A DNA stretch of 64,000 nt from Prunus persica (GCF_000346465.2 NC_034011.1:27153941-27217940), one strand, 5' to 3'; positions 1 through 12,561 are shown, numbered from the stretch's first letter. Notes: generated by a model not told the origin, from the sequence alone. Translations and numbers: made by a program.

Positions 1-2
1 GT

Positions 3-164
3 TTGGTTCAGTGGCAGGGCGGGACAAGAGTTGTCAAATACCAGATGCATGTAGAAAGGAAAGGTGACTTGCTATACGGTGCGGAATATTTTGAGATTCC
101 GTTGGGGGGCAAGAGATGCGAGGTTACTGGAGATTCACAGAAGATGAAAGGGCAGAGCTGGTGA
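3..164 (+). CDS. 3'-terminal exon of an unidentified gene (partial)
   Basis: An open frame enters from the left edge and ends at TGA 162-164, giving about 53 residues. The other two forward frames stop within the first 85 bases. The peptide contains KYQMHVERKGDLLYGAEYFE and ends KMKGQSW; it is hydrophilic, with no membrane segment or motif I recognise. A T-rich stretch follows, as expected for a 3' UTR. The strand and the stop are reasonably supported, the product is not. It could be the C-terminus of any soluble protein. Confidence 0.5.
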   Translation: MVQWQGGTRVVKYQMHVERKGDLLYGAEYFEIPLGGKRCEVTGDSQKMKGQSW

Positions 165-1906
165 TAGGTTTTTGTACATACCTATACGAGGGCCAACTCT
201 ACACCATGTATATATGTTAGATGGGCAGACAGATAGCAGGGGAGTCATGGAATTATTGGACAATTCCAGGTATCTCAAATTTGTTAGTTATAAATTGAAT
301 TTTTATTTTTCATTGGGATTTCTTTATCCTTTTGTGTTCTTGAGAGAACTTTTTCTATAATTTTGGAGGCTTTTAAGTTTCTTTAGAGGCAAAAGCTTTT
401 ATATAATCAATCTCTCTTGAATACCATTATTTTGGTCGTGGGCATTTCCAAACTCTCTCTCCCTCGCTTCCCCACTCTCTTGTGGAATGTTGAGTGCTTT
501 TACCAATCATCTTCTGAAGCTAGTGTTTTGCAGTGTTTTTAACAATGAACTTCCAAGAAACTCTATCAAATTCCACTGAATAATGCTGGATTCCAAGCTG
601 TAAACACATGAAAATGAATTATGAAGATGTGGCTGAAATCTGAAACGTTTGGCTTTTGCTCTATCATCTATGAAAGTGTATCAAGTATGGATGGATTGCA
701 TCCAACACTGAGGAAGGAAGTACACTCCCTCCTACCAGACCAGCAACCGGCAGCCCGCAAGCATAAGCGAACCCGTTTCTGTTTTTGGTCCATTTGGATT
801 TGATTTCACCAGAAAAAAAAAGTTATAAAGATGAAAAATGGGTTATTGCAAAATTCGGCAGGCATTGTTTGTACCTATTAGTTCTTTCTGGTTCGTAAGG
901 GAGCTGCTATCCTTGTGATGTAGCGTTGCCGACGTCCGTATAAATTGAATTTCGATTCGCCACATACACAATTTTGACGAGAAATGTATGAAATAAAACT
1001 TCGATGAGAGATAATATAGAAAATACACATAAAAGAAAGGGCCAACGACTCAGCTAGTAGGACAACAACACAATACCTATATTTGCTAGCAGAATACCTA
1101 TGTCATGTACGGTCTATGTTGAAATTCAATTAATACAAATTTATCTTCTTTAAAATTAAACTTTAAACATCTTATTATTAAGGAAGAAAAAAAAGATGTT
1201 GCAAACCTAAAATTTTAACGTATTTATTTATGTGGGTACAAACTCCCAAATAAGTTCCAAGGAAGAGAAAAAAAAAAAAAACTCCCAAGTAAGTTATGAT
1301 CCTATTAATTGTGGAGTTATATTGAAGAAAGAAACTAACAGAATAGAACATGATTAATAAATGTATTTTCTTCGAATTAGACGGGTTGACATGAAACATA
1401 ATCTATTGTCGTCCTATGAAGATAAGAGATATTCCCGCCCGCGCAAGAGAGAGCATGCATAAGTTTACAAAATGACATGACGACTAAAACAACCGGGGGG
1501 GGGGGGGGGGAGAGAGAGAGAGAGAGAGAGAGATGCATTATTTTAGGGGTCCGAATTTTACAGAGTCACTGCGGAGAAAAAAGATGCGGCAGTTATACTT
1601 TGATTTTCTAATATTGTCATCTGCTCCTCTCTTCCTCCTTCATTGTATTGAGTTTCTGTGCGTTTCGGATTGGCCTCATTCATTCTCGCACTCTCACTCT
1701 CACTCTCTCACTCTCTCACTGTGCTTGTGAAAAAGCCTGACTGAATGAAACAAAGTATTAGGCTAATGATACTAACAGAGGCTCAAACCAACCATCCTCC
1801 CTCCGATAGGATTTGATTTGAGTTAAGGTTCTTTTAAGGGAAGGAAGGAAGGTAAGGGGCAGAGTGCGTCGGCATTGGCATTTCGGACAAAAAAGAAAAA
1901 AAGAAG
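165..1906. other. intergenic region with G16(AG)n tract
   Basis: No gene is supported here. The first 250 bases look like the 3' UTR of the preceding gene. A run of 16 G followed by about 11 AG units lies at 1495-1532, and CT/CACTCT-rich DNA lies at 1680-1725. The last 200 bases, including GGAAGGAAGG and purine-rich DNA, probably form the promoter and leader of the DUF3754 gene. Short open frames of 60-73 codons have no recognisable content. Confidence 0.6.
1495..1532 (+). repeat. poly-G(16) followed by (AG)n microsatellite
   Basis: Sixteen consecutive G (1495-1510) run directly into an AG dinucleotide repeat ending at 1532. It is about 375 bp upstream of the DUF3754 start codon. Confidence 0.95.
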
Positions 1907-4900
1907 ATGAAGATGGGCAACAAGAAAGAGGTGATTCGATTAGAGCGTGAATCCGTGATTCAAGTTCTCAAGCCCAAACTCATCATGACCTTGGCCAACC
2001 TCATCGGTTCCTACTTTTTCCTTTTCAACTTTCTTTGCTTTTCTTCTTCAAATATTTGTTGTTGTGGCAGCCACTGTGGCAGTGTTCATGCCATTGCCTG
2101 CCTTGCTACTTTTGTAATCTTTGCTAAACAATAGCTTTGCTGATCATGCTACTTAACTCAAGTTTCCATATTCTGCAGAACAAAGTTCTGACCGGGTTGA
2201 GTTTCTAAAGCTCTGCAAGAGAGTCGAGTACACAATTCGGGCTTGGTATCTCCTACAATTTGAAGATTTGATGGTAAGCCTTCATGTTTTCTGGTCCCTA
2301 TTGACGCACAGACATTCATATATAGAATTTGATTCATTTTATTTTCTCATGTTATTATTAATATTATTGTTATTTTATTTTTTTTGTGCCACTGACTATC
2401 ACAAATTAAGTTTTATTTAACACGTCTTGTCTTTACAGCAACTATATTCCCTCTTTGACCCTGTACACGGGAGTCAGAAATTGGAGCAACAGAAGCTTTC
2501 TCCTGAAGAAATTGATGTACTTGAACAAAATTTCCTCAAGTACTTATTTCAGGTTCTCTGGCTGCTTCACCTTATTCCTTTTTTTTCCCCCCTTATATGC
2601 CTGCCCCATATACAACAACCGAAAGTAACACGAAAGAACTGGAAAAAAAAAATAAAGAAAAAGAGAAGAGAAACAAGAGCTATTGTCACAACACAATCCT
2701 CAAAAGGGTAAATCTGTTTTTGAAAGTATAATAATAGCTAAACAGTATTTGCAACTATAGCAGCAAGTATGAATTTTTTAGAATTCCCATTGTTATACAG
2801 GTGATGGAAAAGAGTAATTTTAAGGTTGCAACTAATGAAGAAATTGAGGTTGCCCAGTCAGGGCAATATCTTCTAAATCTTCCCATCGTGGTTGATGAGT
2901 CTAAGGTTTGCACTTACTAAAATGTATTTGTAACTTTCAATTCAGTGAGTGAGATGCTTTTTCAATATTATATGCGTTAATGTAATTTTGATTTGTTTTG
3001 TAAGCGGCCTTCACATTTGCTGATCCCATTATAATATTGTTCCTGCTGAATGTAGCTTGACAAGCATCTTTTGAAGAAATACTTTGACAACCATCCTTAC
3101 CCAAACATGCCAGATTTTGCTGATAAGGTATCTCAAATGTTGCCTAAAAATCTGCAAACATTTGGAAGTTTTAAAGCCTTCTTAAGATTTCGAGTTGCTG
3201 ATAGCCTTCTTAAGATTTCGAGTTGCTGATCATGCAGCATAAATTACTGCTGCACATATTGCAATTGTCTGCCTTTTCCTTATTTGATGTTTTTTTAAAG
3301 TCTTTTTCTCGCTTCAGTACATTATCTTCAGACGCGGAATTGGACTAGATAAGACAACCGATTACTTTATCATGGAGAAAGTGGACATTATCATTGCACG
3401 TTTCTGGGCATATCTTTTACGAGTAACTAAGTAAGTGCAATTCCGAACGTGGTCTGTTGTTCACCTTCACTGGAATATGCATATTTTTGGAAGTTATGAT
3501 TGAAATTTCTAATTGAGAATAGTGAAGTTGTGAACAACTTTTAAGTAATTTAAATGAGTCTAAATTTGAAGTATCATCTATTGCATTATTAGTGATTGCC
3601 ATTACTAGCACTCTTGTTCACATAGCTGACAGAGATTTCAATAGTTAATGGTGTTATTATTTTCGCAGGGCTGAAAAGTTTTTTTCGAAAAGGCCAAGTG
3701 TACAATGCGAGAAGGATCCAAAAAAGGATGATGATCTTATCGCTGAACAAGATGAAGAGGACTTGTTTGTTGAACGAATCCGTCTTGAAAAAATGCAACT
3801 AAGGTTGACTATCATGCCTTCCCTCTGTTAGCACAGTACAACAGAAATTACGCTTTTCTTTAATTAAGAAAAACAACTGATTCCACATGAATTCAACATG
3901 GATAAGAATAATGACTGGAAACATGTCTTTGATTTCCCTGCAAACATGCCTTTGATTCGATTTGAGTTGAGTTTCTCGTCTCATTCTTATGGTGATTATT
4001 GCCACCTTGTGTCCTTCAGTATTCCAAATTTGCTGAGCAAGAACACAATCCAAGAGCCAACTTTTGATAGGATTATCGTTGTTTACAGGTACTTTATTTT
4101 TAATTAATTATTGTTGTGCATATTGTTTTTGGGAACAATTTTCTTCAATTTGGGTGATATTCTTGTCACAAGGTTGGGCATATCATGTTGAGAGTATTAA
4201 ATTAAATTATTTAAAATGAGCGTGTAGTCTCCTTCCTCGTTGCTTGATACGACTATAATTCTATCAAATTAAATTATGACTGTTTCAGGCGAGCAAATAG
4301 TGGATCCGGAGATCAAGCAGAACGAGGAATATATGTTAAACATTTCAAACATATTCCAATGGCTGATATGGAGATTGTTCTTGTGAGTCTCTTTCTCTGC
4401 CTCTGGGTCTTGTACTCCTCATAGCTAGCCTTCTGTTCATTTTCTTTTATATTTTTCCGGTTGAAGTATACATAGACAACTAAACTAATGAGCTAGTGCA
4501 TGAAACCTTTTGGCTTTTACAGCCTGAGAAGAAGAACCCAGGATTAACGCCAATGGACTGGCTCACGTTCATTGGCTCTGCTGTAGTTGGGCTGGTCAGT
4601 TTATTGATAGCAATGAAGTTGTTTGAGTCTTGGTGCACTGGTTGTCAATTTTAAATTTTGTAGAAATGCTTCTTTCTGTACGTACAGGTTGCTGTTGTTA
4701 CTTCGCTTGAAATGCCTAAAGTTGATCTTTGGGTCATTTTTGCAATTATTTCCACTGTGATTGGTTACTGTGCTAAGACATACTTCAGGTGAAGTCTCTT
4801 ATTATTATATTTCCTGTTTAGATATGAACATTTTTCTCTGGCAAGTGAACCTGATCGATGATTGTCTCTGTCCCCATTGATCATGACAATACTAACGGGA

Positions 4901-5908
4901 GTTTTGTTTCATAATCTGTATGTAGTTTTCAGCAGAACTTGGCTCAATATCAGAACTTGATAACACAGTCCATGTATGAAAAACAACTGGATAGCGGAAG
5001 GGGTACTCTTCTTCACTTGTGCGACGATGTGATTCAACAGGAAGTAAGCAAAGCAGCGAGCTTGAGAAACTCTTTCTGTGAATTTTCAATGGACATTAAT
5101 TAATAGTTTTTATTGATGCAACTAATTGAAAATGATAGAGACACACACCTACGTATATGTATACATACATAACATGCATACATACATTATACAAATATAT
5201 AGAATAGGAGGTCAGTGCCCTCTATCTACTCCAAAGACTGAACGGATAAAAATGAAACTTGATTTGAGATTTTAAATTAGAATTCATGCAGGCTTCAGTT
5301 CAGATCCAGGAATGGATTTATGAATCACTGGTACTGGTACTCCATTTGAATTTAAGTTTTGTATATGCGTGCAGGTGAAGGAGGTGATCATTTCTTTTTA
5401 TATATTAATGGAACAAGGGAAAGCTACTTTACCAGTATGCATCCCTCTCTTACATGTCTCTTCCGAGTCCGACTTAACATTTTGTCAACCTCCGAGTTAC
5501 TTCTTGTTTTTATTGCAAGGCAAGAAATATAATAATAATATTATTATTTGGGGACTATTTTTTCTAGGATCTGGATAAGTGGTGTGAAGAACTAATCAAA
5601 GAACAGTTTAACGACCACTGTAATTTCGATGTGGACGATGCGGTTCAGAAGTTGGAGAAATTGGGAATTGTTACTCGGGTAAGGCTCCTACCTATGCTAT
5701 GGCCTCCTCCTCCTCCTCATCATCAAACATATTCCATTTGAACCCTAATTACCGCTCCTCAACTCTTTTACCATGGTTGCTTAAATAAATATAGGATACC
5801 CTTGGACGGTATAACTGCGTTGGGCTGAAACGTGCTAACGAGATCATTGGCACCACCACTGAGGAGGTTGTCCTTAAGGCAAAACAAGATGCCACTGCTA
5901 CTGCTTGA
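1907..5908 (+). CDS. DUF3754 (TMEM143-like) membrane protein
   Basis: Fifteen exons: 1907-2006, 2179-2273, 2439-2552, 2801-2905, 3056-3127, 3318-3430, 3669-3803, 4020-4088, 4289-4382, 4523-4594, 4688-4788, 4926-5043, 5375-5434, 5568-5678, 5795-5908. They join to 490 aa. The N-terminal part is soluble (for example [20 protein letters not shown]); two adjacent hydrophobic helices follow around residues 310-355 ([20 protein letters not shown], then [15 protein letters not shown]), and then a conserved soluble tail containing [12 protein letters not shown]. Two helices with a short hinge in the C-terminal half are typical of DUF3754/TMEM143 proteins, whose biochemical role is unknown; organelle membrane location is an inference. 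The start is the first ATG after an in-frame purine-rich leader, with a second ATG two codons on. I recall the Arabidopsis relative At3g19340 lying beside At3g19330, and the same pairing occurs here with the next gene. Confidence 0.88.
3175..3230. repeat. 28-bp perfect tandem duplication in intron
   Basis: Two identical head-to-tail 28-bp units (3175-3202 and 3203-3230, beginning AGCCTTCTTAAG) lie in intron 5 of the DUF3754 gene. Confidence 0.9.
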
Positions 5909-6491
5909 TCAATCTTTATTCTTGATTCTTGTCATGTTGGCAAACTGAACAAGTTACTTGGGTTGCAGGCGATGATGATTCTGCTTTCTCAAAACAGCCC
6001 TTGTCTTCAGTAGGCTACAATCCTAGATCATTGTATTGTCTCTCAGATGAGATGGATGGAAGATTTTAACTCTTTTTTTTTGTCTTTTTTTTTTTCTTTC
6101 CTTGTTTGGAATAATTGGTCGTTTGGTAGTAAGTAATTAATAAATACAGCCCTAGATCTATCATCTGTGAAGGATGAGTTTAGTTAATTATTCCGTTCTT
6201 TTCCCATCTGGCTGGTTTTGCACGGTTCAATCAAAAAAAGTCAATGAATTTACTAAACAGAGTCCATGAAATTGCTCTGTAAACAATTGACATCTCCGAA
6301 CGCACATAGCAAAGCCTCCAGAGTCTGAGTGTAGTCTGTAGAGAGATTGTTATAGTCTGTACTCTTTAAGAATCAATAGAAAAGGCAGAGGCTGACACTT
6401 GAGGCAGATGCAATTTAAGTCATTTTTTTATGTACAAACAGAAATGAAAACTGATATGATCGGAGCAAATGGGGGTTAGTTAACTTAGGAC
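5909..6491. other. convergent 3' UTRs / spacer
   Basis: This is 583 bp between two converging genes. It is T-rich near 6070-6100 and contains no open frame of note. It probably holds the 3' UTRs and polyadenylation signals of both genes. Confidence 0.6.
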
Positions 6492-7920
6492 TCAGGAGGA
6501 GGAGTAGACTAGACTAGACATGTGTTGGAGAAGCATCGACCTGGCCCTGTTGACGGTGTTAAAGCAGAGGCATATATGCTCCTCAAGTTCGTTGAGGAGG
6601 TGGAGGAAATTGGGGTGGCTCTTGCTCAGCTGTTTGAGCACCTCCTGAATCGGATGCTTGTCGGTGGCAGTTCCAGTGACAGAGCCCCTCTCCAATCCAA
6701 GGCGAATCAGAAGCTTGTCTCCCTCCACCGCCGTGTGTAGACGGCGAACAAGGCGGTCAATGGTGGCAAGATCATTGTTGAGGACACAAGTACCCATGGC
6801 GGCAGCATCCAGTTGCTTCATATGGGCAACCTCCTTCTTCTCAATGGCAGTCATCATGCTGCTGCTGCTGCTGCAACTGCAACAAGAAGAGCCATTGCCA
6901 TTGCCAGTGGCGGTGGGAGTGCAGCACAAAGGCGGCCCTGCAACAACGACGAGGGCGGCAGTGAGGGCATGGACAGTGATGGCGACGGCAGAGACGGCGA
7001 CTCCGAGGGCAGTGCCAATGAAGCAGATGGCAGAGGCAAGAGTGGCGCGGCGAAGGAGTCGGATTCTGGAGCGGGAGGAGCGGAGGCGGGAGTCGAGCTG
7101 GTGCTTGAGCTGGGAGAAGCAGCGGAGCATGTCGTCGAAATTGTGGGAGTCGGAGTCGTCAGGGGAAGGGAAGGGGTTGTCGTGGCGGTCGAATTGGAGA
7201 AAGACTTCCAAGGCCCGACTGCACTGGGATTGGCTGAGGTTGAGGCTCAGAGACTCCTCCTCCGACTGTACAACGTCGAGGAGTTGATGGAGAGGCGCAT
7301 AGAGCTCACGCGCTCGATAGACGTAGCGGTGGAGCATGAGGCATACTTGGGTGGTGTTTTCGCTCTGGTCGAAGTAGTCAGAGACCAGACGGGTGAGAGA
7401 GTTGGGCTTGGCTTGGCGAAGCGCCTCTTCCACGCACTGTCGGTTGGGCTGAAGCACTTGCTCCAAAAGAAGCCGCTGTCTCTGCCTCTGCCTCTCATGT
7501 TGGTTCTCTTTCTCCGAGTCCGAGTCCGAGTTCGAATCCAAGTCCCCCTCCACCTCATCATGGTGGTGGTGGTGGTGGTCATGGACCTCATGAATCCTAG
7601 ACCAAATCTCATTGTAGGACTGGGTTTGGACGGCGAGCCTGTACTCGTGGGTGAGAGTGGCGGAGGGCGAGGCCTCAGAGCTCGTTCCTCCTAAATACCA
7701 ATTACCAAATTGAATTGAATAAGTACCGACCAATCATACAAAGAAATTATATCAAGTAGAAATGCAGCAAGCAAAGCAATTGCAAGGCCCAGAGCTTGGT
7801 TGATAGTTGGTACCTTGCGATCGGGGAGGTGGGGGAGGATGAGAATGGATATCGGGAGCCGCAGCTGCAGCAGCTGGTGAGATTGAGGTTGTTGACGACG
7901 ATGATTTCAGAGAGAGACAT
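6492..7920 (-). CDS. UPF0496 family protein
   Basis: Two exons on the minus strand, 7814-7920 and 6492-7680, give 431 aa starting MSLSEIIVVNNLNL. Exon 2 contains a His run followed by Asp/Ser- and Arg/Gln-rich low complexity (around residues 60-95), helical stretches (VLQPNRQCVEEALRQ, LMLHRYVYRARELYAPLHQL), a hydrophobic segment (residues about 235-275, ASAICFIGTALGVAVSAVAI and onward) and a C-terminal helix with NRARSMLLQHM. This order fits the plant UPF0496 (DUF677) family, whose function is not defined. The acceptor at 7680 was chosen because the more obvious TTTAG nine bases upstream would put the frame out. The exon is unusually GC-rich, so its antisense also reads open for long stretches. 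It sits tail to tail with the DUF3754 gene, an arrangement I recall from Arabidopsis At3g19330. Confidence 0.85.
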
Positions 7921-8474
7921 TGCAGCATATTAGAAATTAGAATGAAGGAATGAATCGCGATTTCTCGTCAATTACAATTTACAGGGACTCTCCTCAAAAC
8001 ATTTAAATTACTGAACGGGAAAAGCTTTACTTTTGCTCTTCAAGTTGTGTTTCCCAAATTCTAATTGACTGAACAAGCACAAGCCTCCGACCAAAAAAAA
8101 AAAGGCACAAGCCAACCTAGGGTTGAACCCTGCTCCATTTCAAGTCTTCAGTCTTATGACTCTTATCTATGATTTCTTGTCGGTAAAAAAATAATAATAA
8201 ACACAAATGTAACTAGAGCCTCAACCCAACCTCCATCAAAAATCCAATTCCAATGTAATGTATATTAACAACAAATAATGGTTTATTATACAACAACGCT
8301 TGTCATCCATTTATATCAAGTAAAAATAATCAAAAAATTAATGACAGCCATTCTTTATACACTTATCAAACAGCTGAATCTCTTCTTCTCTAATGTTTCA
8401 GAAAGGAAAAAAAATAAAAACAAGTAATACAATTTCCCTTTTCTTTTTCAAGAAAAAAAAAAACACAATGTCTT
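7921..8474. other. spacer between UPF0496 gene and receptor-like kinase
   Basis: This holds the promoter and leader of the UPF0496 gene (minus strand, near 7921-8100) and the 3' flank of the kinase gene. It is AT-rich with several A runs and no supported gene. Confidence 0.5.
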
Positions 8475-9366
8475 TTATTTTGTCGCTCTAAATAACTGAC
8501 TTCCTGGGATCACAGTGGAGGGTCCTTCCCCCATTATTGTTGTCAAGCTAATCTCTTTCTCGTGTATTCGATCTAGCTCCATTACCACATGGCTCATGGC
8601 TGGTCGCCTCTCACTTGAAGGTTCCAAACATCGCATAATCAAGTGTATGAACCCTTCCATAGCTTCACCTGTGAAGCTATTCCCCAATCTCTCATCGATG
8701 ATGCACGAAACATTGCTATTATCTTGGATGTTTTGCACCTTCATACAGTACAAAAACATAAAACGACTTAGTTTAACATTTTCACACATCCAACAACAAT
8801 TCACAAACCAAAAAAATGCAGCCTTTTTCAAAACATTGCTGATAACGGGTTATTTAAGTAAAGAAAAAAAAAACACAAACAAACAGTGATATTTTGAAGC
8901 AGCAGAAACAAGTAAATAACTTGCATGCATAGGATCATATGACTAGTATACCAGCAACCAACTCGCACTCAAACTTGGTCCTTCACTAATGATCTAGAGA
9001 AGAGAAGCCAATATAATTGCATAAATTGCATGCATAGGATCATGTGACTAGGCATTCCAACACTTAAATAGCATTTCGTGAAGGCAAGCACATACCCATT
9101 CAACCAGGTTCTGGTTTGAGTCGGAAGATGCCAATTCTCCTGCTTCTCGCCCACTTACTAACTCCAGAAGGAATACACCAAAGCTATATATGTCACTTTT
9201 CTCCGAAAATCGTCTAAACTCTCTCACCCTGCAAAAGTGAATGGAAATCTGGCTAAAACTGATAACTTTCCTTTATGGGGACTTGAAAGGTTATATGAAA
9301 CACGGACAATCAAAAGATCAATACCCTTCACCACAACCCCACCTCAACCTTCTCCAAAAGAAAAAG

Positions 9367-9402
<36 letters not shown>

Positions 9403-10967
9403 AATACTCTGGAGCAAGGAACATCTCATCAGCAGTCACTTGAGAAGATGGGCCTGCAATATCAACTCTTCCAAGGAAATTGCGGATTCCTGCATCTGCA
9501 ACCTTAGCTAGTAGATCTTCATCTACAAGAACATTGGCTGTTTTGAAATCTTTATGCACCAGACGGGGACTCAAAGAGTGAAGATGAGCCAAACCTGCAA
9601 ACAGAGAAGATCAATGAGTCCTAATAAATAGGAGAGCATTGCTTCCAGACTTCACATATCAGAAGCTGGAAATTTAGAACAATTAAAAGTCTTACAGCAT
9701 CTGGCAAAAGAATTTGAGGGACCAATACTGATATTCGGATATTTTATCTAAAGAGATGAAAACCTGATACCAGGAAAGCCACAAATGCTCACTGATTTTG
9801 CAGAGGATCACCTTTAGCTGCCCCTAGAGCTATTGATAGTCGGTTCTTGAATTCTAGCTTTTTACGTGAATGCTGACCAGTGCCTGCAAAGGAAAAATTA
9901 CATAGCCACATGATCAATTTTAGCATTATAGATGCAGCAATTGCATAAATTTCTAAGGTAACAACAAAATCATGGAAGGGTTTTGTACGAAATACAATAC
10001 TTCATGTATAATGAATCGACACGCATATCACATGAAGTTAAAGAAACATTTATATGCTAAGCAGAGATTTATATCACCAGCATAATTTTGTCTCATAAAA
10101 TAAAAAATGGTAACTGGATAGAGGGTTACCATACAGGTGACTGGAAACACTTCCACTATGAATATACTCGTACACAAGAAACTGTAGATTATTTTCCTGG
10201 CAGTAACCCAACAGAGTAACAATATGCCGATGCTGAATAGCTGAGAGATAGTGTACCTGATATAATAATCAGTTTAGTTAGATCAACCCATGAGACAATG
10301 TTCAGTGCACAAACATAAATAGGAATTCAAAGAGAGAAAATAAACTAAAGCATAACCAGTCCATCAAATTCATCAGGAGAGAAAAGTTGGTAAGGAAGAC
10401 AAAACACGTTCCAAAACAAAAACTTATTCAGAATTTGCCACCAGAACTTGTAAATCCACTTCAAACACTTTATTAACAATTTTTTTTTTTCACCTGTAAG
10501 TGTAGGACCGTGATTATTACCTCATTGATAAATTCCTGACTAGGTGTTCCAGGTCGCCTTTTGATGGCTACAAGCATCCCATCTTGAAGAAAACCCATGT
10601 ATACCTCCCCAAATTTTCCTTCCCCAATCAAGTTTGTATCACTGAAATTTTTTGTGGCTAGAGACAATTCTTCCATCTGAAAACGCCTTGTTTCTCGCAT
10701 TGACAACTCAACCCCAGCATGTCTTCCCACTGCAAGTTATCGAAACAGATAATCAAAAGGTTGTTCTTTACACTAAGTTTGTTTCCTTTAGAAAACATAC
10801 ATGATTTAATAGTTACCTTGAACAGATGGATCAGAAGAACCTGTTTCTGAAGTTCTGGATACACTCCTATTGTGAGATAGACAGAACCATATGAGTATGA
10901 TAGTTATGCCCACCAAAGTCACGGCTCCTGCAGCACCTCCTAATATTGCTGCAAGAGACGCTGACAT
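8475..10967 (-). CDS. receptor-like kinase with DAG in place of DFG
   Basis: Seven exons on the minus strand: 10817-10967, 10521-10729, 10130-10256, 9812-9883, 9408-9594, 9096-9228, 8475-8738; 380 aa. Almost no ectodomain: one membrane helix at residues about 6-30 (AAILGGAAGAVTLVGI), a short Ser-rich linker, then a kinase domain. Gly loop GEGKFGEV (87-94), VAIK with Lys107, HKD (200-202) in place of HRD, DAG (220-222) in place of DFG, APE (247-249). The catalytic Asp202 and metal-binding Asp220 are kept; Arg before Asp202 is Lys (non-RD) and the DFG Phe-Gly pair is Ala-Gly. It resembles plant RLK/Pelle-class kinases; ligand and substrate are unknown. Exon 5 ends seven bases from a 30-bp CT tract. 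An alternative start at 11029 with a 62-nt intron gives a protein of the same length. Confidence 0.85.
9371..9400. repeat. (GA)15 microsatellite directly behind a kinase splice donor
   Basis: Fifteen GA units on the plus strand, read as CT in the kinase pre-mRNA. The tract begins at intron position +8, directly after the GTATTAG donor at 9401-9407. Confidence 0.95.
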
Positions 10968-12531
10968 TTGGTATGGGAACCACTTCAACTATGCGTGGTA
11001 ATATTATTGTAAAACGAATTACCATACATTGAACCTGGAATACAGAGGATACAAAAAATCAGAATATCATAATCTAGGGGGAAGATATGCATAGAAAGCG
11101 ACATTTATATCCATTAGATATCTATTTCTTTTCTAGTTTCTTTCTTGTTCCCTCATTATTGCTCCACCATCAGATGTCTAAAAAACAAGTTGGGCAGCAA
11201 GTTTTAACACTGGGATTGAGAACCTAGGGTGTAAAATTTCTTCGGAAATATTCTGAATGGAATCAAGCAAGGCACAAAGCAGTCTTTTAGAATAAGCAAA
11301 TTACACCTGAAAGTTTAAAGCAATAAAATCGCAAAGCACCTGACTAATAAGTAAATGGCAGAAATGCAATGAATTTTGAAATCAAAGTTAAAGCCTTTGA
11401 AAGTAAATAAAATAGCATGCCAACTGATTTAATAGTATATAAGGTCATATACATTCAAAAGACAATAGAATTGCAGTACACTTGGCAAACTCTGGAAACA
11501 ATGTATTGGATTGACTGAAAAACATGCATATTAGGATAGGATCTGATTTAAATGAAGATTAATCTAGATAGAAACGGTATTAATGAAATACGATCTGAGT
11601 CAACTTCAAACCTGCACTCCCAGAGAAGTAACCCAGCCAGATGTCTAAAAACTCGAGCTTCATTTGCCAATGACAACACGAATGAGCCTCCCAGTACAAT
11701 TGTTGTCACCCAAATGAAATTTCATCACATTCCCACATGGAAAGTGAAATGGAATACTTTTGTTTGCGGTAAGACCCCAGCAAGGAAATCAAAGTTAGTC
11801 AGCAAGAAAGGATAAGAAACCCAAATAAAATTAAGGACAACTAAAGAGGAGGATATGCAGGCAGGCATCAAAAGTAAAGAAACCCAGTTATGATCAAGAG
11901 TTGCAGTTGATATTAGTATAAAGAAAGAGGCATGAATATGCAGGTCGAAATCAAAATGTAAACAGAATCGAAGCTGAGAAGCATCTATCTCTGGTGTATT
12001 TTTGATTAAATTAATGGGAAATGCAGTCTGTTGATCATCGTTGGATACAGACAATGCCGACAGAAAGTGACCTTGCGCCGACAACACTACTACTTCCCCC
12101 TCTACCAAACCACCCAACTTAACTTCATCAATATAAACTTATATGTAGTAGACCCACAAGGAAATTAAATAGAAAATAAAGCCCTTTATATTATTTTGAT
12201 AGTTGAAATAGACTGAGAAAACCCCATGCAAGCAAGCAAAGTTGATTTTGAAGCAGGAAGAGAATAAAAATGAAGTGTGAACAGAAGAGAGAGAGAGAGA
12301 GAGAGAGAGTATGTGTGTCTGTCAATCTGCGTGTATTTGTATTTTTATATAATTTTTTAAAATGAATTTAGTTTCTCTCTTTTATGTGTGGGCTGTAAAG
12401 CAGAATAATAGTTGTCTGCTACTGCAAGTTGAGTTGAGAGAGAGAGAGAGAGAGAGGGTTTTTCATTTCATTCGGTTTGTGTCGTGTACAGTACAGGGCA
12501 TCTTGGCTGTAAACAGATTTGCAAATCACAG

Positions 12532-12561
<30 letters not shown>
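12532..12561. repeat. (TGC)10 trinucleotide repeat
   Basis: About ten TGC units in the presumed leader or promoter of the kinase gene. It is not in a supported coding frame. Confidence 0.9.

Noticed and set aside
6658..7694. Long plus-strand open frames (209 and 293 codons) opposite the UPF0496 gene
   Set aside because: They are antisense to a GC-rich exon with recognisable UPF0496 sequence. Their translations are low-complexity Val/Glu/Gly without family motifs, and they overlap each other in two frames.
8475..9240. Kinase gene being a pseudogene because of intron-like gaps and the DAG motif
   Set aside because: All seven exons join in frame with consensus donors and acceptors and no internal stop, and the kinase subdomains are otherwise intact.
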